From the NCBI RefSeq assembly GCF_000732615.1, contig NZ_JPGL01000042.1, positions 1 through 64,000 of the forward strand: a stretch of DNA of 64,000 bases. Direction: 5' to 3'. Both the position numbers and the translations under genes were made by a program. The number at the start of each line of letters is the position of its first letter. Positions within the stretch are counted from its first letter, which is position 1. Origin of the DNA: Burkholderia paludis (GTDB lineage Bacteria; Pseudomonadota; Gammaproteobacteria; Burkholderiales; Burkholderiaceae). The notes beneath the pieces are model-generated. The model did no database searches. It was not told where the DNA came from and saw nothing but the letters and a program-made list of their open reading frames with translations. Of this stretch, positions 8,150 through 18,770 are shown piece by piece.

Positions 8150-8998
8150 TCAACCGAAACGGCCGGTGATGTAGTCTTCCGTTTCCTTGCGCACCGGCTT
8201 GATGAAGATCTTTTCGGTCTCGCCGAATTCGATCAGCTCGCCCAGGTACATGTAGGCCGTGAAATCCGAGCAGCGCGCGGCCTGCTGCATGTTGTGCGTG
8301 ACGATCACGACCGTGTAGTCGCTCTTCAGCTCCGCGATCAGCTCCTCGATGCGGCCCGTCGAGATCGGGTCGAGCGCCGAGCACGGTTCGTCGAGCAGCA
8401 GCACTTCCGGACGGATCGCGATGCCGCGCGCGATGCACAGCCGCTGCTGCTGGCCGCCCGAGAGGCCGTAGCCGCTCTGGCTCAGCTTGTCCTTCACTTC
8501 GTTCCACAGCGCGGCCTTCGTGAGCGCCCACTCGACGCGGTCGTCCATTTCCGAGCGCGTGAGCTTTTCGAACATCTTCACGCCGAACGCGATATTGTCA
8601 TAGATCGACATCGGGAACGGGGTCGGCTTCTGGAACACCATGCCGATGCGCGCGCGCAGCAGCGAGATGTCGCGCTTCGTCGTCAGCAGGTTCTCGCCGT
8701 CCATCAGGATTTCGCCTTCGGCGCGCTGCTCCGGATAGAGCGCGAACATCTTGTTGAACGTGCGCAGCAGCGTCGACTTGCCGCAGCCCGACGGGCCGAT
8801 GAACGCCGTCACCTTCCCTTCGGGAATGCTCAGGTTGATGTTCTTCAGCGCATGGAACTTGTTGTAGAAGAAGTTGAGGTTGTTGACCTCGATCTTCGCG
8901 TTCAGCGGCTCGAGCGGGCGGCCGTGCGCCGCGTCTTGCGTGCCGGCCGGCGCAGCAGTGCGCTCGACGGGATTCAGGTGGCTTTCTGCCATATTCAT
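8150..8998 (-). CDS. pstB: Phosphate ABC transporter ATP-binding protein PstB
   Basis: PstB is the ATPase of the high-affinity phosphate importer. The 282-aa protein shows Walker A GPSGCGKST, the Q loop, the ABC signature LSGGQQQRLC, Walker B VLLLDEPCSALD and the switch histidine in IVTHNM. The N-terminal 30 residues before the core domain are variable. GGAG precedes the ATG. It is 15 bases downstream of pstA and acts as a dimer below PstC and PstA. Confidence 0.97.
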   Translation of the reverse strand: MNMAESHLNPVERTAAPAGTQDAAHGRPLEPLNAKIEVNNLNFFYNKFHALKNINLSIPEGKVTAFIGPSGCGKSTLLRTFNKMFALYPEQRAEGEILMDGENLLTTKRDISLLRARIGMVFQKPTPFPMSIYDNIAFGVKMFEKLTRSEMDDRVEWALTKAALWNEVKDKLSQSGYGLSGGQQQRLCIARGIAIRPEVLLLDEPCSALDPISTGRIEELIAELKSDYTVVIVTHNMQQAARCSDFTAYMYLGELIEFGETEKIFIKPVRKETEDYITGRFG

Positions 8999-9013
8999 CG
9001 GATTGCTCCGCCG

Positions 9014-9907
9014 TTACTTTTTCGAGAAGATCGAGCGCGCCAGGATGTTGAGTCCGAGCACCCCGAGCGTAATCAGGAACACGCCCGCCCATGCGAGCGA
9101 CTGCCATTCGGCGAACGGGCTCATCGCGAACTTGTAGATCGTGACGGGCAGGTTCGCCATCGGCTGGCTCATGTCCCACGAGAAGAACTGGTTCGACAAG
9201 GCGGTGAACAGCAGCGGCGCCGTTTCGCCGGCGATCCGCGCGACCGCAAGCAGCACGCCGGTGATGATGCCGCCCACCGAAGCACGCAGCGTGATCTTCA
9301 GCACCATCCGCCACTTCGGCGTGCCGAGCGCGAAGGCCGCTTCGCGCAGCGCGTTCGGCACGAGCTTCAGCATGTTCTCGGTCGTGCGGATCACGATCGG
9401 GATCTGCAGCAGTGCCAGCGCGATCACGCCGGCCCAGCCCGAAAAACGCCCCGACTTCGCGACGACGATCGCGTACACGAACAGGCCGATGACGATCGAC
9501 GGCGCGGACAGCAGGATGTCGTTGATGAAGCGGATCGTGCTCGCCAGCAGGTTCCTCTGGCCGTATTCGGCGAGATAGACGCCTGCGAGGATACCGATCG
9601 GCGTGCCGACCAGCGTGCCGAAACCGCACAGCAGCAAGCTGCCGACGATCGCGTTCGCGAGACCGCCGCCTTCCGTGTTCGGTGCCGGCGTCGATTCGGT
9701 GAACAGTTGCAGCGACAGGCCGCCGATGCCGAGGTGGATCGTCGTGTAGAGAATCCACACGAGCCACAGCAGGCCGAATGCCATCGCACCGAGCGCCGCG
9801 GCGAGCGCGATCGCGTTGACGGCCTTGCGCTTGCGCTGCAGGCGGTTGCGCATCGCGTCGAGCACGGCGCCGTCCGGCCCCGGGAAATTCATGACGGGCT
9901 CGCTCAT
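9014..9907 (-). CDS. pstA: Phosphate ABC transporter permease PstA
   Basis: PstA is one of two membrane channels of the phosphate importer. The 297-aa protein has six predicted membrane helices, with the first after about 45 cytosolic residues and the ABC-permease EAA loop in the region LREAAFALGTPKWRMVLKITLRA, shown here only in part as EAAFALGTPKWRM. The start at 9907 overlaps the pstC stop by four bases (ATGA), implying coupled translation; a longer open frame upstream simply runs through pstC in another frame and is not used. Confidence 0.96.
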   Translation of the reverse strand: MSEPVMNFPGPDGAVLDAMRNRLQRKRKAVNAIALAAALGAMAFGLLWLVWILYTTIHLGIGGLSLQLFTESTPAPNTEGGGLANAIVGSLLLCGFGTLVGTPIGILAGVYLAEYGQRNLLASTIRFINDILLSAPSIVIGLFVYAIVVAKSGRFSGWAGVIALALLQIPIVIRTTENMLKLVPNALREAAFALGTPKWRMVLKITLRASVGGIITGVLLAVARIAGETAPLLFTALSNQFFSWDMSQPMANLPVTIYKFAMSPFAEWQSLAWAGVFLITLGVLGLNILARSIFSKK

Positions 9908-10890
9908 TTCTTGCCCTCTCCCTTCTCGAGACGAAGCAGCAGCAGTTTGGAGATGGTCAGCACGATGAACGTGATCACGAACAGGATCAGGCCCAGTTCC
10001 ATCAGCGCGGACGTATGCAGGCCCGGCTGCGCTTCCGCGAATTCGTTGGCCAGCGCCGACGTGATGCTGTTGCCCGGTGCGAACAGCGACACGCTGTCGA
10101 GCAGGTTGGTGTTGCCGATCACGAAGGTCACGGCCATCGTCTCGCCGAGCGCGCGGCCGAGGCCGAGCATCACGCCGCCGATCACGCCGGTCTTCGTATA
10201 GGGCAGCACGACCTTCCACATCACTTCCCAGGTCGTGCAGCCGATGCCGTACGCCGACTCCTTCAGCAGCACGGGCGTGACTTCGAACACGTCACGCATC
10301 ACCGACGCGATGTACGGGATGATCATGATCGCAAGGATCACGCCCGCCGCGAGGATGCCGATGCCGATCGGCGGCCCGGCGGTAAGCGGGCCGAGAATCC
10401 ACACGTCCTTGAACAGGCGGCCGAGCGGCTTCTGGAAATATTCCGCGAAGATCGGCGCGAACACGAGCAGGCCCCACATGCCGTACACGATCGACGGAAT
10501 CGCTGCGAGCAGCTCGATTGCAATGCCGAGCGGGCGGCGCAGCCAGACGGGCGACAGCTCGGTGAGGAACAGCGCGATGCCGAAGCTGACCGGCACGGCG
10601 ATGACGAGCGCGATGAGCGACGTCACGATCGTGCCGTAGATCGGCACGAGCGCGCCGTAGATGTCCGAGTTGGGATCCCACTCGGATTGCCACAGGAAGC
10701 CGAGGCCGAACTTCTGGATGGTCGGCATCGACGCGATGATCAGGGAAACGATGATCCCGCCGAGCAGCAGCAGGGTCACGATGGCGGCAAGCCGTGCAAG
10801 ACCGCCGAATACGACATCCCCGAGGCGGCTCGGCGCGCGTTGCTGCGCAACGTCGGCGGACCGTGAGGACGTATAGGAAATATCAGACAT
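9904..10890 (-). CDS. pstC: Phosphate ABC transporter permease PstC
   Basis: PstC pairs with PstA to form the phosphate channel. The 328-aa product has six membrane segments, beginning with AAIVTLLLLGGIIVSLIIAS, and an EAA loop (KESAYGIGCTTWEVMWKVVLP). I use ATG 10890 (MSDISYTS), which gives the usual length; an extension to 10944 crosses the intergenic hairpin behind pstS and adds non-conserved residues. It is separated from pstS by 94 bases containing a stem-loop, so its expression is probably lower than that of the binding protein. Confidence 0.95.
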   Translation of the reverse strand: MSDISYTSSRSADVAQQRAPSRLGDVVFGGLARLAAIVTLLLLGGIIVSLIIASMPTIQKFGLGFLWQSEWDPNSDIYGALVPIYGTIVTSLIALVIAVPVSFGIALFLTELSPVWLRRPLGIAIELLAAIPSIVYGMWGLLVFAPIFAEYFQKPLGRLFKDVWILGPLTAGPPIGIGILAAGVILAIMIIPYIASVMRDVFEVTPVLLKESAYGIGCTTWEVMWKVVLPYTKTGVIGGVMLGLGRALGETMAVTFVIGNTNLLDSVSLFAPGNSITSALANEFAEAQPGLHTSALMELGLILFVITFIVLTISKLLLLRLEKGEGKK

Positions 10891-10908
10891 GGGTGCCTGC
10901 TTTTGATT

Positions 10909-10930
10909 GCCGGGCGCCGTAACGCCCGGC
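10909..10930 (-). terminator. Stem-loop between pstS and pstC (attenuator or RNA stabiliser)
   Basis: GCCGGGCG (10909-10916) and CGCCCGGC (10923-10930) form a perfect 8-bp stem with a 6-base loop. In the direction of transcription it is followed by AATCAAAAG rather than a T tract, so it is more likely a partial terminator or a 3'-end protector of pstS mRNA than a full stop. Such hairpins after binding-protein genes are a common way to make more binding protein than permease. Confidence 0.55.
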
Positions 10931-10984
10931 TTTACCGCACACACCGCCCGACCTGCACGGCCGGGCAGCGAACCGCTGCAATGC

Positions 10985-12019
10985 TTACTCGGCGGCGACC
11001 GACTTGCCCGAAGCGTCCGTCACCTTGGTCTTCCACTGCTTGCGGATTTCCACTTCGACTGCCGGCGGCAGCGAGATGTAGTCCAGGCTGTCAGCAGCCT
11101 TCTCGCCGTTCTTGAACGCCCAACTGAAGAACTTCAGCGTTTCCGCGCCCTGCTCCGGCTTGTCCTGCTTCGCGTGCAGCAGCACGAACGTCGCGCCGAC
11201 GACCGGCCATGCTTCCTTGCCCGGCTGGTTCGTCAGGATCTGGTAGAACGACTTCGACCAGTTCGCGCCGGCAGCAGCGGCCTTGAACGTTTCCGTCTTC
11301 GGCTCGACCACCGTGCCCGTCGAGTTCTTCAGGGCCGTGTAGATCATGTTGTTCTTCTTCGCGTACGCCCATTCGACGTAGCCGATCGCGCCCGGCAGAC
11401 GCTGCACGAAGGCCGCGACGCCGTCGTTACCCTTGCCGCCCGTGCCCGTCGGCCAGTTGACCGTCGTGCCTTCGCCGATCTTCGACTTCCACTCGTCGTT
11501 GACCTTCGACAGGTAGTTCGTCCAGATGAAGCTCGTGCCCGAGCCGTCGGCGCGGCGGACCACGGCGATGTCCGTATCCGGCAGCTTGACCTTCGGGTTC
11601 AGCGCGGCGATCGCCGGATCGTTCCACTTCTTGATCTTGCCGAGGTAGATGTCGCCGAGCACCGGGCCCGACAGCGTCAGTTCGCCAGCCTTCACGCCCG
11701 GCACGTTGACGACCGGCACCACGCCACCGACCACCGTCGGGAACTGGAACAGGCCTTCCTTCGCGAGCTCGTCATCCTTCAGCGGGGCGTCCGAACCGGC
11801 AAAGTCGACCGTCTTCGCGACGATCTGCTTCAGGCCGCCCGACGAGCCGATGCCCTGGTAGTTGACCTTCGCGCCGCCGGACTGCTGGTAATCGGCAGCC
11901 CACTTCGTATAGATCGGCATCGCGAACGTGCTGCCAGCACCCGTGATGTCGGAAGCGTGCGCAGCTACGGCGAAAAGCGCGCCAGCCAGGCCGGCAATCG
12001 CGGTTTGCATCAATTTCAT
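10985..12019 (-). CDS. pstS: Periplasmic phosphate-binding protein PstS
   Basis: PstS captures phosphate in the periplasm and hands it to PstCAB. The 344-aa precursor has a signal peptide of about 22 residues (AIAGLAGALFAVAAHAS, cut after AHA). The mature protein starts with DITGAGSTFAMPIYTKW, the conserved first phosphate-contact loop, and has the SSGGLKQI and RADGSGTSFIW loops that line the binding site. GGAGG lies 5 bases before the ATG. First gene of the operon, behind two Pho boxes. Confidence 0.97.
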   Translation of the reverse strand: MKLMQTAIAGLAGALFAVAAHASDITGAGSTFAMPIYTKWAADYQQSGGAKVNYQGIGSSGGLKQIVAKTVDFAGSDAPLKDDELAKEGLFQFPTVVGGVVPVVNVPGVKAGELTLSGPVLGDIYLGKIKKWNDPAIAALNPKVKLPDTDIAVVRRADGSGTSFIWTNYLSKVNDEWKSKIGEGTTVNWPTGTGGKGNDGVAAFVQRLPGAIGYVEWAYAKKNNMIYTALKNSTGTVVEPKTETFKAAAAGANWSKSFYQILTNQPGKEAWPVVGATFVLLHAKQDKPEQGAETLKFFSWAFKNGEKAADSLDYISLPPAVEVEIRKQWKTKVTDASGKSVAAE

Positions 12020-12059
12020 GAGACCTCCAGTGTGTGAGCGGATGACTACGGCACCGCGA

Positions 12060-12125
12060 AGGTTAGGGGCTCCTCATGACGGTAATGTGACAATCGATGA
12101 AACTGGCGTGACAGTAACATGACTG
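12060..12125 (-). promoter_or_regulatory. Tandem Pho boxes and promoter of pstSCAB-phoUBR
   Basis: On the minus strand two 18-bp Pho boxes are visible. Box A (12125-12108) reads CAGTCAT-GTTA-CTGTCAC, matching the consensus halves at 6 and 7 of 7. Box B (12093-12076) reads TTGTCAC-ATTA-CCGTCAT, a weaker match. They are separated by 14 bases. A -10-like TAACCT (12065-12060) lies 10 bases after box B, as expected for a PhoB-activated promoter that lacks a -35. The pstS ATG is about 40 bases further on. Confidence 0.85.
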
Positions 12126-12450
12126 CTTGAAAGGAAACAGCGGGCGCGCCGAAGCGGCGACGGCAGGCCCGAAATGCCTGCCCGGACGGATGCGAAGAAC
12201 CTCCGCCGCGGAGCGCCGGCGCGGCGTGCCGCGGCATCGACCGGCCGGAAAAACGCCCGCCGGCAACGGGTTCGATATTCGGGGCCGGTGGCGTTTGCCT
12301 CGGTCTGATGAATGCGTACGCGGAACCACGCTTTCCCGCTGTCGCAAACCTTTGCGTCTGACGAAACAGCGGCGCCCCGAAGGCGCCGCGTAAGGAATGG
12401 CCGGCAGGCAGGCGCGGGGGCGTCAGAGCCGCCCGCGCCGGCATCCTGCA
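12126..12450. other. Intergenic region between glmM and the pst promoter
   Basis: This stretch of about 325 bases has no supported gene. It holds the glmM terminator-like hairpin at 12369-12389 and then GC-rich spacer up to Pho box A. Open frames crossing it lack ribosome sites and similarity. Confidence 0.5.
12360..12389 (-). terminator. Probable terminator of the glmM operon
   Basis: GCGGCGCC (12369-12376) and GGCGCCGC (12382-12389) form a perfect 8-bp stem with a 5-base loop. Read on the minus strand, it is followed by TGTTTCGT, a weak T tract. It lies 62 bases after the glmM stop and keeps that operon apart from the pst promoter. Confidence 0.6.
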
Positions 12451-13806
12451 TCAGGTCGTCGCCGCGCGCACCACGTCGGCGATCGTCTCGGCGTGGCGCA
12501 CCGCGTCGGCCGCCTGCTGCGCCTCGACCATCACGCGCAGCACGGGCTCGGTGCCCGACGCGCGGATCAGCACGCGGCCGCTGCCGGCGAGCGCCGCTTC
12601 CGCCGCTTCGATCGCGGCGCGGATCGCCGCGCTGCCCTTCCAGTCGGCGCCCGGCTTCATCCGCACATTGATGAGCTTCTGCGGGAACAGCGTGACGCCG
12701 TCGAGCATCTGCGCGAGCGTTTGGCCGCTGCGCTTCAGCGCGGCCAGCACGAGCAGCGCCGACACGATGCCGTCGCCGGTCGAATGGCGGTCGAGCGACA
12801 GGATATGGCCGGAGCCTTCCGCGCCGAGCTGCCAGCCGTGCTCGCGCAGCTGTTCGAGCACGTAGCGGTCGCCGACCGCCGCACGGACGAATTGCACGCC
12901 CTCGCGCTGCAGCGCGACTTCGACGGCGAGGTTCGTCATCAGCGTGCCGACCGCGCCCTCGACCTTGCCGTCGGTCGCGATCCGGTCCTTCACGAGCACG
13001 TAGAGCAACTCGTCGCCGTTATAAAGGCGGCCGGTCGAATCGACGACCTGCAGGCGGTCCGCATCGCCGTCGAGCGCAATGCCGAGATCGGCATGATTTG
13101 CCCGCACCGCGCGCACCAGTGCGTCCGGCGCGGTCGCGCCGACGCCGTCGTTGATGTTGAAGCCGTTCGGCGCGACGCCGATCGGGATCACGTCCGCGCC
13201 GAGCTCGTGGAACACGTGCGGCGCGATCTGGTATGCGGCACCGTGCGCGCAGTCGATCACGAGCTTCATCCCGCGCAGGTCGAACGCGGCCGGGAACGTG
13301 CTCTTGCAGAACTCGATGTAGCGGCCGGCCGCGTCGTCGAGGCGGCGCGCCTTGCCGAGGCCGTCGGATGGCGCGCATTCGAGCGGCTTGTCGAGCCACG
13401 CTTCGATCGCGGCCTCGGTGTCGTCGGGCAGCTTGTTGCCGTCAGCGGAAAAAAACTTGATCCCGTTGTCGTGGTACGGGTTGTGCGACGCGCTGATCAC
13501 GACGCCGGCCGACAGGCGCAGCGCGCGCGTCAGGTACGCGACGCCCGGCGTCGGCATCGGGCCGGCCAGCATCACGTCGACGCCGGCCGCCGAGAACCCG
13601 GCCTCGAGCGCGGCTTCGAGCATGTAGCCCGACACACGGGTGTCCTTGCCGATCAGCACGGTCGGACGCGAGCCTGCCGCGCCGTCGGCCGAACCGGCCA
13701 GCACCTTGCCGGCCGCGTAACCGAGGCGCAACACGAAATCGGGCGTGATGGGCGCTTCGCCCACCGTACCGCGAATGCCGTCCGTGCCGAAATATCGACG
13801 TCCCAT
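12451..13806 (-). CDS. glmM: Phosphoglucosamine mutase GlmM
   Basis: GlmM converts glucosamine-6-phosphate to glucosamine-1-phosphate for UDP-GlcNAc, peptidoglycan and LPS synthesis. The 451-aa protein starts MGRRYFGTDGIRGTVG, has the active-site serine loop ISASHNP with phosphoserine S107, the metal-binding loop DGDADR, and the C-terminal phosphate loop IRASGTEPVLRVMVEA. AGGAGG precedes the ATG at 13806; the longer open frame upstream runs through folP in another frame. It follows folP by 26 bases, the order also seen in E. coli (ftsH-folP-glmM). Confidence 0.97.
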   Translation of the reverse strand: MGRRYFGTDGIRGTVGEAPITPDFVLRLGYAAGKVLAGSADGAAGSRPTVLIGKDTRVSGYMLEAALEAGFSAAGVDVMLAGPMPTPGVAYLTRALRLSAGVVISASHNPYHDNGIKFFSADGNKLPDDTEAAIEAWLDKPLECAPSDGLGKARRLDDAAGRYIEFCKSTFPAAFDLRGMKLVIDCAHGAAYQIAPHVFHELGADVIPIGVAPNGFNINDGVGATAPDALVRAVRANHADLGIALDGDADRLQVVDSTGRLYNGDELLYVLVKDRIATDGKVEGAVGTLMTNLAVEVALQREGVQFVRAAVGDRYVLEQLREHGWQLGAEGSGHILSLDRHSTGDGIVSALLVLAALKRSGQTLAQMLDGVTLFPQKLINVRMKPGADWKGSAAIRAAIEAAEAALAGSGRVLIRASGTEPVLRVMVEAQQAADAVRHAETIADVVRAATT

Positions 13807-13832
13807 GGGTTCTTCCTCCTTCGTCTTCTGAC

Positions 13833-14726
13833 TTATCGTTGCCGCGCGGCTTCGCGCACGGCATTCCAGATCTTCAGCGCGTCGACCGTCGCCGCGACAT
13901 CGTGCACGCGCACGATCGCCGCCCCGCGCCCGACCGCGCACACTGCCGCCGCCACACTCGCCGCGACACGCTCCATAGGCGGCTTGCCGCCGATCACCGC
14001 GCCGAGCATCGACTTGCGCGACATGCCCGCGAGGATCGGATAGGCCCGCCCGTCGGGCCGCGCCGGCGCCGTGTCCGGCAACGCGGCCAGCAGCGCGTAG
14101 TTGTCGTCGACGACGGCCTTGCCGAACCCGAAGCCGGGATCGACGCAAATCCGCTCCGGCGCGATGCCTGCGTCGCGCAACGCCTGGGCGCGCGCGGCGA
14201 GAAAATCGCGCACGTCGGTCACGACGTCGTCGTAGTCGGGTTCGCCGACCTGCATCGTCTGCGGCTCGCCGAGCATGTGCATCGCGCACAGCCCGCAGCG
14301 GCCCTCGCGCACCGCGTCGATCGCGCCCGGCTGGCGAAACCCCCAGATGTCGTTGATCAGGTCCGCGCCGGCGGCGAGCGCCGCGCGCATCACGGCCGGC
14401 TTGTAGGTGTCGATCGACAGCGGCACGTTCAGCGGCCGCAGCGCCTCGACAAGCGGAATCACCCGCGCGAGTTCCTCGTCGAGCGGCACGGGCGGCGCAC
14501 CGGGCCGCGTCGACTCACCGCCGATATCGAGGAGGTCGACGCCTTCGGCGATCATCCGCTCGGCCTGGCGCAGCGCGTCGTCGCGCGCCAGGAAGCGGCC
14601 GCCGTCGGAAAACGAATCGGGCGTGGCGTTGAGGATGCCCATCACGAGCGGGCGCTCGAACGTCAGTTCGAAACGGCCGCACTGGAGCGGCGCGGGAATG
14701 AGCGGGAAGACAGCGGAATCGGACAC
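13833..14726 (-). CDS. folP: Dihydropteroate synthase FolP
   Basis: FolP joins 6-hydroxymethyl-dihydropterin pyrophosphate and p-aminobenzoate in folate synthesis and is the sulfonamide target. Conserved motifs are MGILNATPDSFSDGG, DIGGESTRPGA, the SIDTYKP strand, NDIWGF, DPGFGFGK and GMSRKSMLG, covering the pterin and pABA loops. One residue differs from the common form: A instead of V in MGILNVTPDS. I start at GTG 14726 (297 aa, 28 residues before MGILN); another GTG at 14774 would add 16 residues. Neither start has a strong ribosome site. Second gene of ftsH-folP-glmM. Confidence 0.94.
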   Translation of the reverse strand: MSDSAVFPLIPAPLQCGRFELTFERPLVMGILNATPDSFSDGGRFLARDDALRQAERMIAEGVDLLDIGGESTRPGAPPVPLDEELARVIPLVEALRPLNVPLSIDTYKPAVMRAALAAGADLINDIWGFRQPGAIDAVREGRCGLCAMHMLGEPQTMQVGEPDYDDVVTDVRDFLAARAQALRDAGIAPERICVDPGFGFGKAVVDDNYALLAALPDTAPARPDGRAYPILAGMSRKSMLGAVIGGKPPMERVAASVAAAVCAVGRGAAIVRVHDVAATVDALKIWNAVREAARQR

Positions 14727-14802
14727 GAGGAACGGGCGTGGATGAATGCAAAACGGGCCGGTGTGAAGCCACACCAGCCCGTGAACGGCGCTGAAACGGA
14801 GA

Positions 14803-16701
<1,899 letters not shown>

Positions 16702-16867
16702 AGCACCACTCCTTCACTCGTAGACGAGCGCCTACATTTTCCTTGCGGCGCCCCTCGGTCATTCTAATCCAGTCCGACCACCCTCGCCATAAGCATTGAC
16801 AACCGCCGCGATAGCGCTTCGCTTGTCTGGCAAGGGCCGGAGCCCGTTTGCGGCACCCCGCCGCGCA

Positions 16868-17530
16868 TCAGCGCGGACGTTTCAGATGCCGACCCAAAAT
16901 GAACGTTTCGGACGATTTGTCGCGGGACGCCTTCGGCTTGCGCGGCGCGACGATCTTAAACTGCTGTTTGAATTTCTCGACGATCTGGCTGTAGCCGCTG
17001 CCGTGAAAACACTTCACGAGCAGCGCACCTTCCGGCTTCAGATGGTTCTGCGCGAATTCGAGCGCCAGATCGCAGATGTGCTCGATGCGCGCCGCGTCCG
17101 CCATGGCCACGCCAGAGAGGTTGGGGGCCATGTCGGAAATAACAAGGTCCACCGCGCGACCTTCGAGCAAATCCTCGAGCTGATGGAGCACCTCGTCCTC
17201 GCGGAAGTCGCCCTGGAGAAAGTGGACATCGGCGATCGGCTCCATCGGCAGGATATCGAGCGCCACGATCGTGCCGTCGATGCCGCCTTCGCGTTCCGCG
17301 TCGCGCTTCCTGCCCTGCGCAAGCTTGTTGCGCGCATACTGGCTCCAGCTGCCCGGCGCCGAACCGAGATCGACGATCACCTGGCCCGGACGGATCAGCT
17401 TGTCCTGCTCGTCGATTTCCTTCAGCTTGTACGCGGCGCGCGCGCGATAGCCCTCCCGCTGCGCCATTTTGACGTACGGGTCGTTGATGTGGTCGTGCAG
17501 CCAGTGCTGGTTAAAGCGATTTTTTGCCAT
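16868..17530 (-). CDS. rlmE: 23S rRNA 2'-O-methyltransferase RlmE (FtsJ/RrmJ)
   Basis: RlmE methylates U2552 of 23S rRNA on the 50S subunit using S-adenosylmethionine. The 220-aa protein has the AdoMet loop VDLGSAPGSWSQ and the catalytic K-D-K-E set typical of FtsJ: YKLKEIDEQ near the start, ISDMAPN, and VKCFHGSG. Length is normal. It is followed by ftsH on the same strand (166-base gap), as in many proteobacteria, and is divergent from yhbY, also a classic arrangement. Confidence 0.95.
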   Translation of the reverse strand: MAKNRFNQHWLHDHINDPYVKMAQREGYRARAAYKLKEIDEQDKLIRPGQVIVDLGSAPGSWSQYARNKLAQGRKRDAEREGGIDGTIVALDILPMEPIADVHFLQGDFREDEVLHQLEDLLEGRAVDLVISDMAPNLSGVAMADAARIEHICDLALEFAQNHLKPEGALLVKCFHGSGYSQIVEKFKQQFKIVAPRKPKASRDKSSETFILGRHLKRPR

Positions 17531-17723
17531 TCGAGAGAGAGATTGCTGCCATTTGCTTCGTGAAGCCGCGCTTTTAGCGGATAATACGCGTCTTCTTCGC
17601 GCGGCTGCGGCCCCTTTTCAGGCCCATGCCGCGATTTTACGTGGTTTCGGCGCACGGCTGACGCGGTAACGTTCCGCGATCGCTATTCAGTCAGCGCGCC
17701 CTTATTTAGATTTCGACATTTCC

Positions 17724-18251
17724 ATGCCCGCCCTTTCGCTTACCCCCGCCGAGCGCTCCGCGCTGCGCTCCCAGGCCCATGCGCTCAAGCCCGTCGTGCT
17801 GATCGGCGCCGAAGGGCTGACCGACGCCGTGCTGAAGGAGATCAAGGTGCACCTGAACGCGCACCAGCTGATCAAGATCCGCGTGTTCGGCGACGAACGC
17901 GACGAACGCATCGCGATTTACGACGAGATCTGCGACCGCCTGAGCGCGGCGCCGATCCAGCACATCGGCAAGCTGCTGGTGATCTGGAAACCCGAAGCCG
18001 CCGCGGCGGCCCCGGCGCGCGGCCGTCGTGCCGGCACGCTGCCGAGCGCGGCCGAAGCCGCCGACGACCGGAAAGGCCGCGCACCGCGCACCGTCAAGGT
18101 CGTCAAGGTTTCGCCGAACGCGAGCCCCGTGCGCCGCCCGAAGCCGACGAAGGTCGTCGTGCGCGGCAACGAGCGCGTGACGGCCGGCGGCACCGTGAAG
18201 CGGGCCAAGAAGCGCCAGGCCAGCACGAAGCGTCCGTTCCAGGACAAGTAA
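17724..18251 (+). CDS. yhbY: YhbY-type CRM-domain RNA-binding protein with basic C-terminal tail
   Basis: The first 95 residues form a CRM domain (LTPAERSALRSQAHALKPVV, GAEGLTDAVLKEI, IRVFGDERDERIAIYDEI), the fold of YhbY, which binds pre-50S particles during ribosome assembly. E. coli YhbY ends near residue 97, but this protein runs on to 175 with an alanine-rich linker and a strongly basic tail (KRAKKRQASTKRPF). Such a tail probably adds RNA affinity. It is divergent from rlmE, another 50S factor. CRM assignment is firm; the role of the tail is inferred. Confidence 0.88.
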   Translation: MPALSLTPAERSALRSQAHALKPVVLIGAEGLTDAVLKEIKVHLNAHQLIKIRVFGDERDERIAIYDEICDRLSAAPIQHIGKLLVIWKPEAAAAAPARGRRAGTLPSAAEAADDRKGRAPRTVKVVKVSPNASPVRRPKPTKVVVRGNERVTAGGTVKRAKKRQASTKRPFQDK

Positions 18252-18297
18252 GCCCTGCCCCGCGGGCCCGCCATCGGCCGGGCCTGCGCGGCACGCT

Positions 18298-18756
18298 TCA
18301 GGCGTCGCGGGTCGGCAAACGCCAGATCAGCATCAGCCCCAGCACGCTCTCGACGAGGTAGAACACGCTCGAGACGCCGTGCAGCATCCCGAAACGGCTC
18401 GCATACGGCGAGTTCGCGATGTCGGTGCCCGCGTCCATCGCGGCCACCCGCAGCGCGTTCATGAACGGTTGCAGCGCGAAATACCCGACCAGCACGCATA
18501 CGATCATCGCCGCGACGACCCAGCGCACGCGGCGATACTCGTTGCTGCCGCGCCGCACCTGCTGGTTCGACAACGCGAGCAGCAGCACGCCGCACACGAC
18601 ACCGAGGATCGCCTCGATACGGAACAGCTGGGCGGCGACCGAACCGGCCGTCATCCGCTCCAGCGTCCTGAACAGCACGGGCGCGACCGCATACCCGATC
18701 GTCAGCAGGCTGCCGACCCACACGGCCGACAGCAGACGGAACACCCGATGCGGCAT
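18298..18756 (-). CDS. DUF4149-type small membrane protein
   Basis: A 152-aa protein with four predicted membrane helices: FRLLSAVWVGSLLTIGYAVA at the start, IEAILGVVCGVLLLAL, WVVAAMIVCVLVGYFAL, and a final helix before VLGLMLIW. The pattern fits the DUF4149/TMEM205-like family found next to greA in beta-proteobacteria; no biochemical role is known to me. I use ATG 18756 rather than the GTG one codon earlier. It lies 14 bases after greA and is probably co-transcribed with it. Confidence 0.75.
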   Translation of the reverse strand: MPHRVFRLLSAVWVGSLLTIGYAVAPVLFRTLERMTAGSVAAQLFRIEAILGVVCGVLLLALSNQQVRRGSNEYRRVRWVVAAMIVCVLVGYFALQPFMNALRVAAMDAGTDIANSPYASRFGMLHGVSSVFYLVESVLGLMLIWRLPTRDA

Positions 18757-18770
18757 CACGTCGCCCCGCT

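Noticed and set aside
7382..10201. 939-codon plus-strand frame across the pst operon
   Set aside because: Runs antisense through several well-supported genes, has no recognisable domain, and has the biased composition expected from reverse-strand reading.
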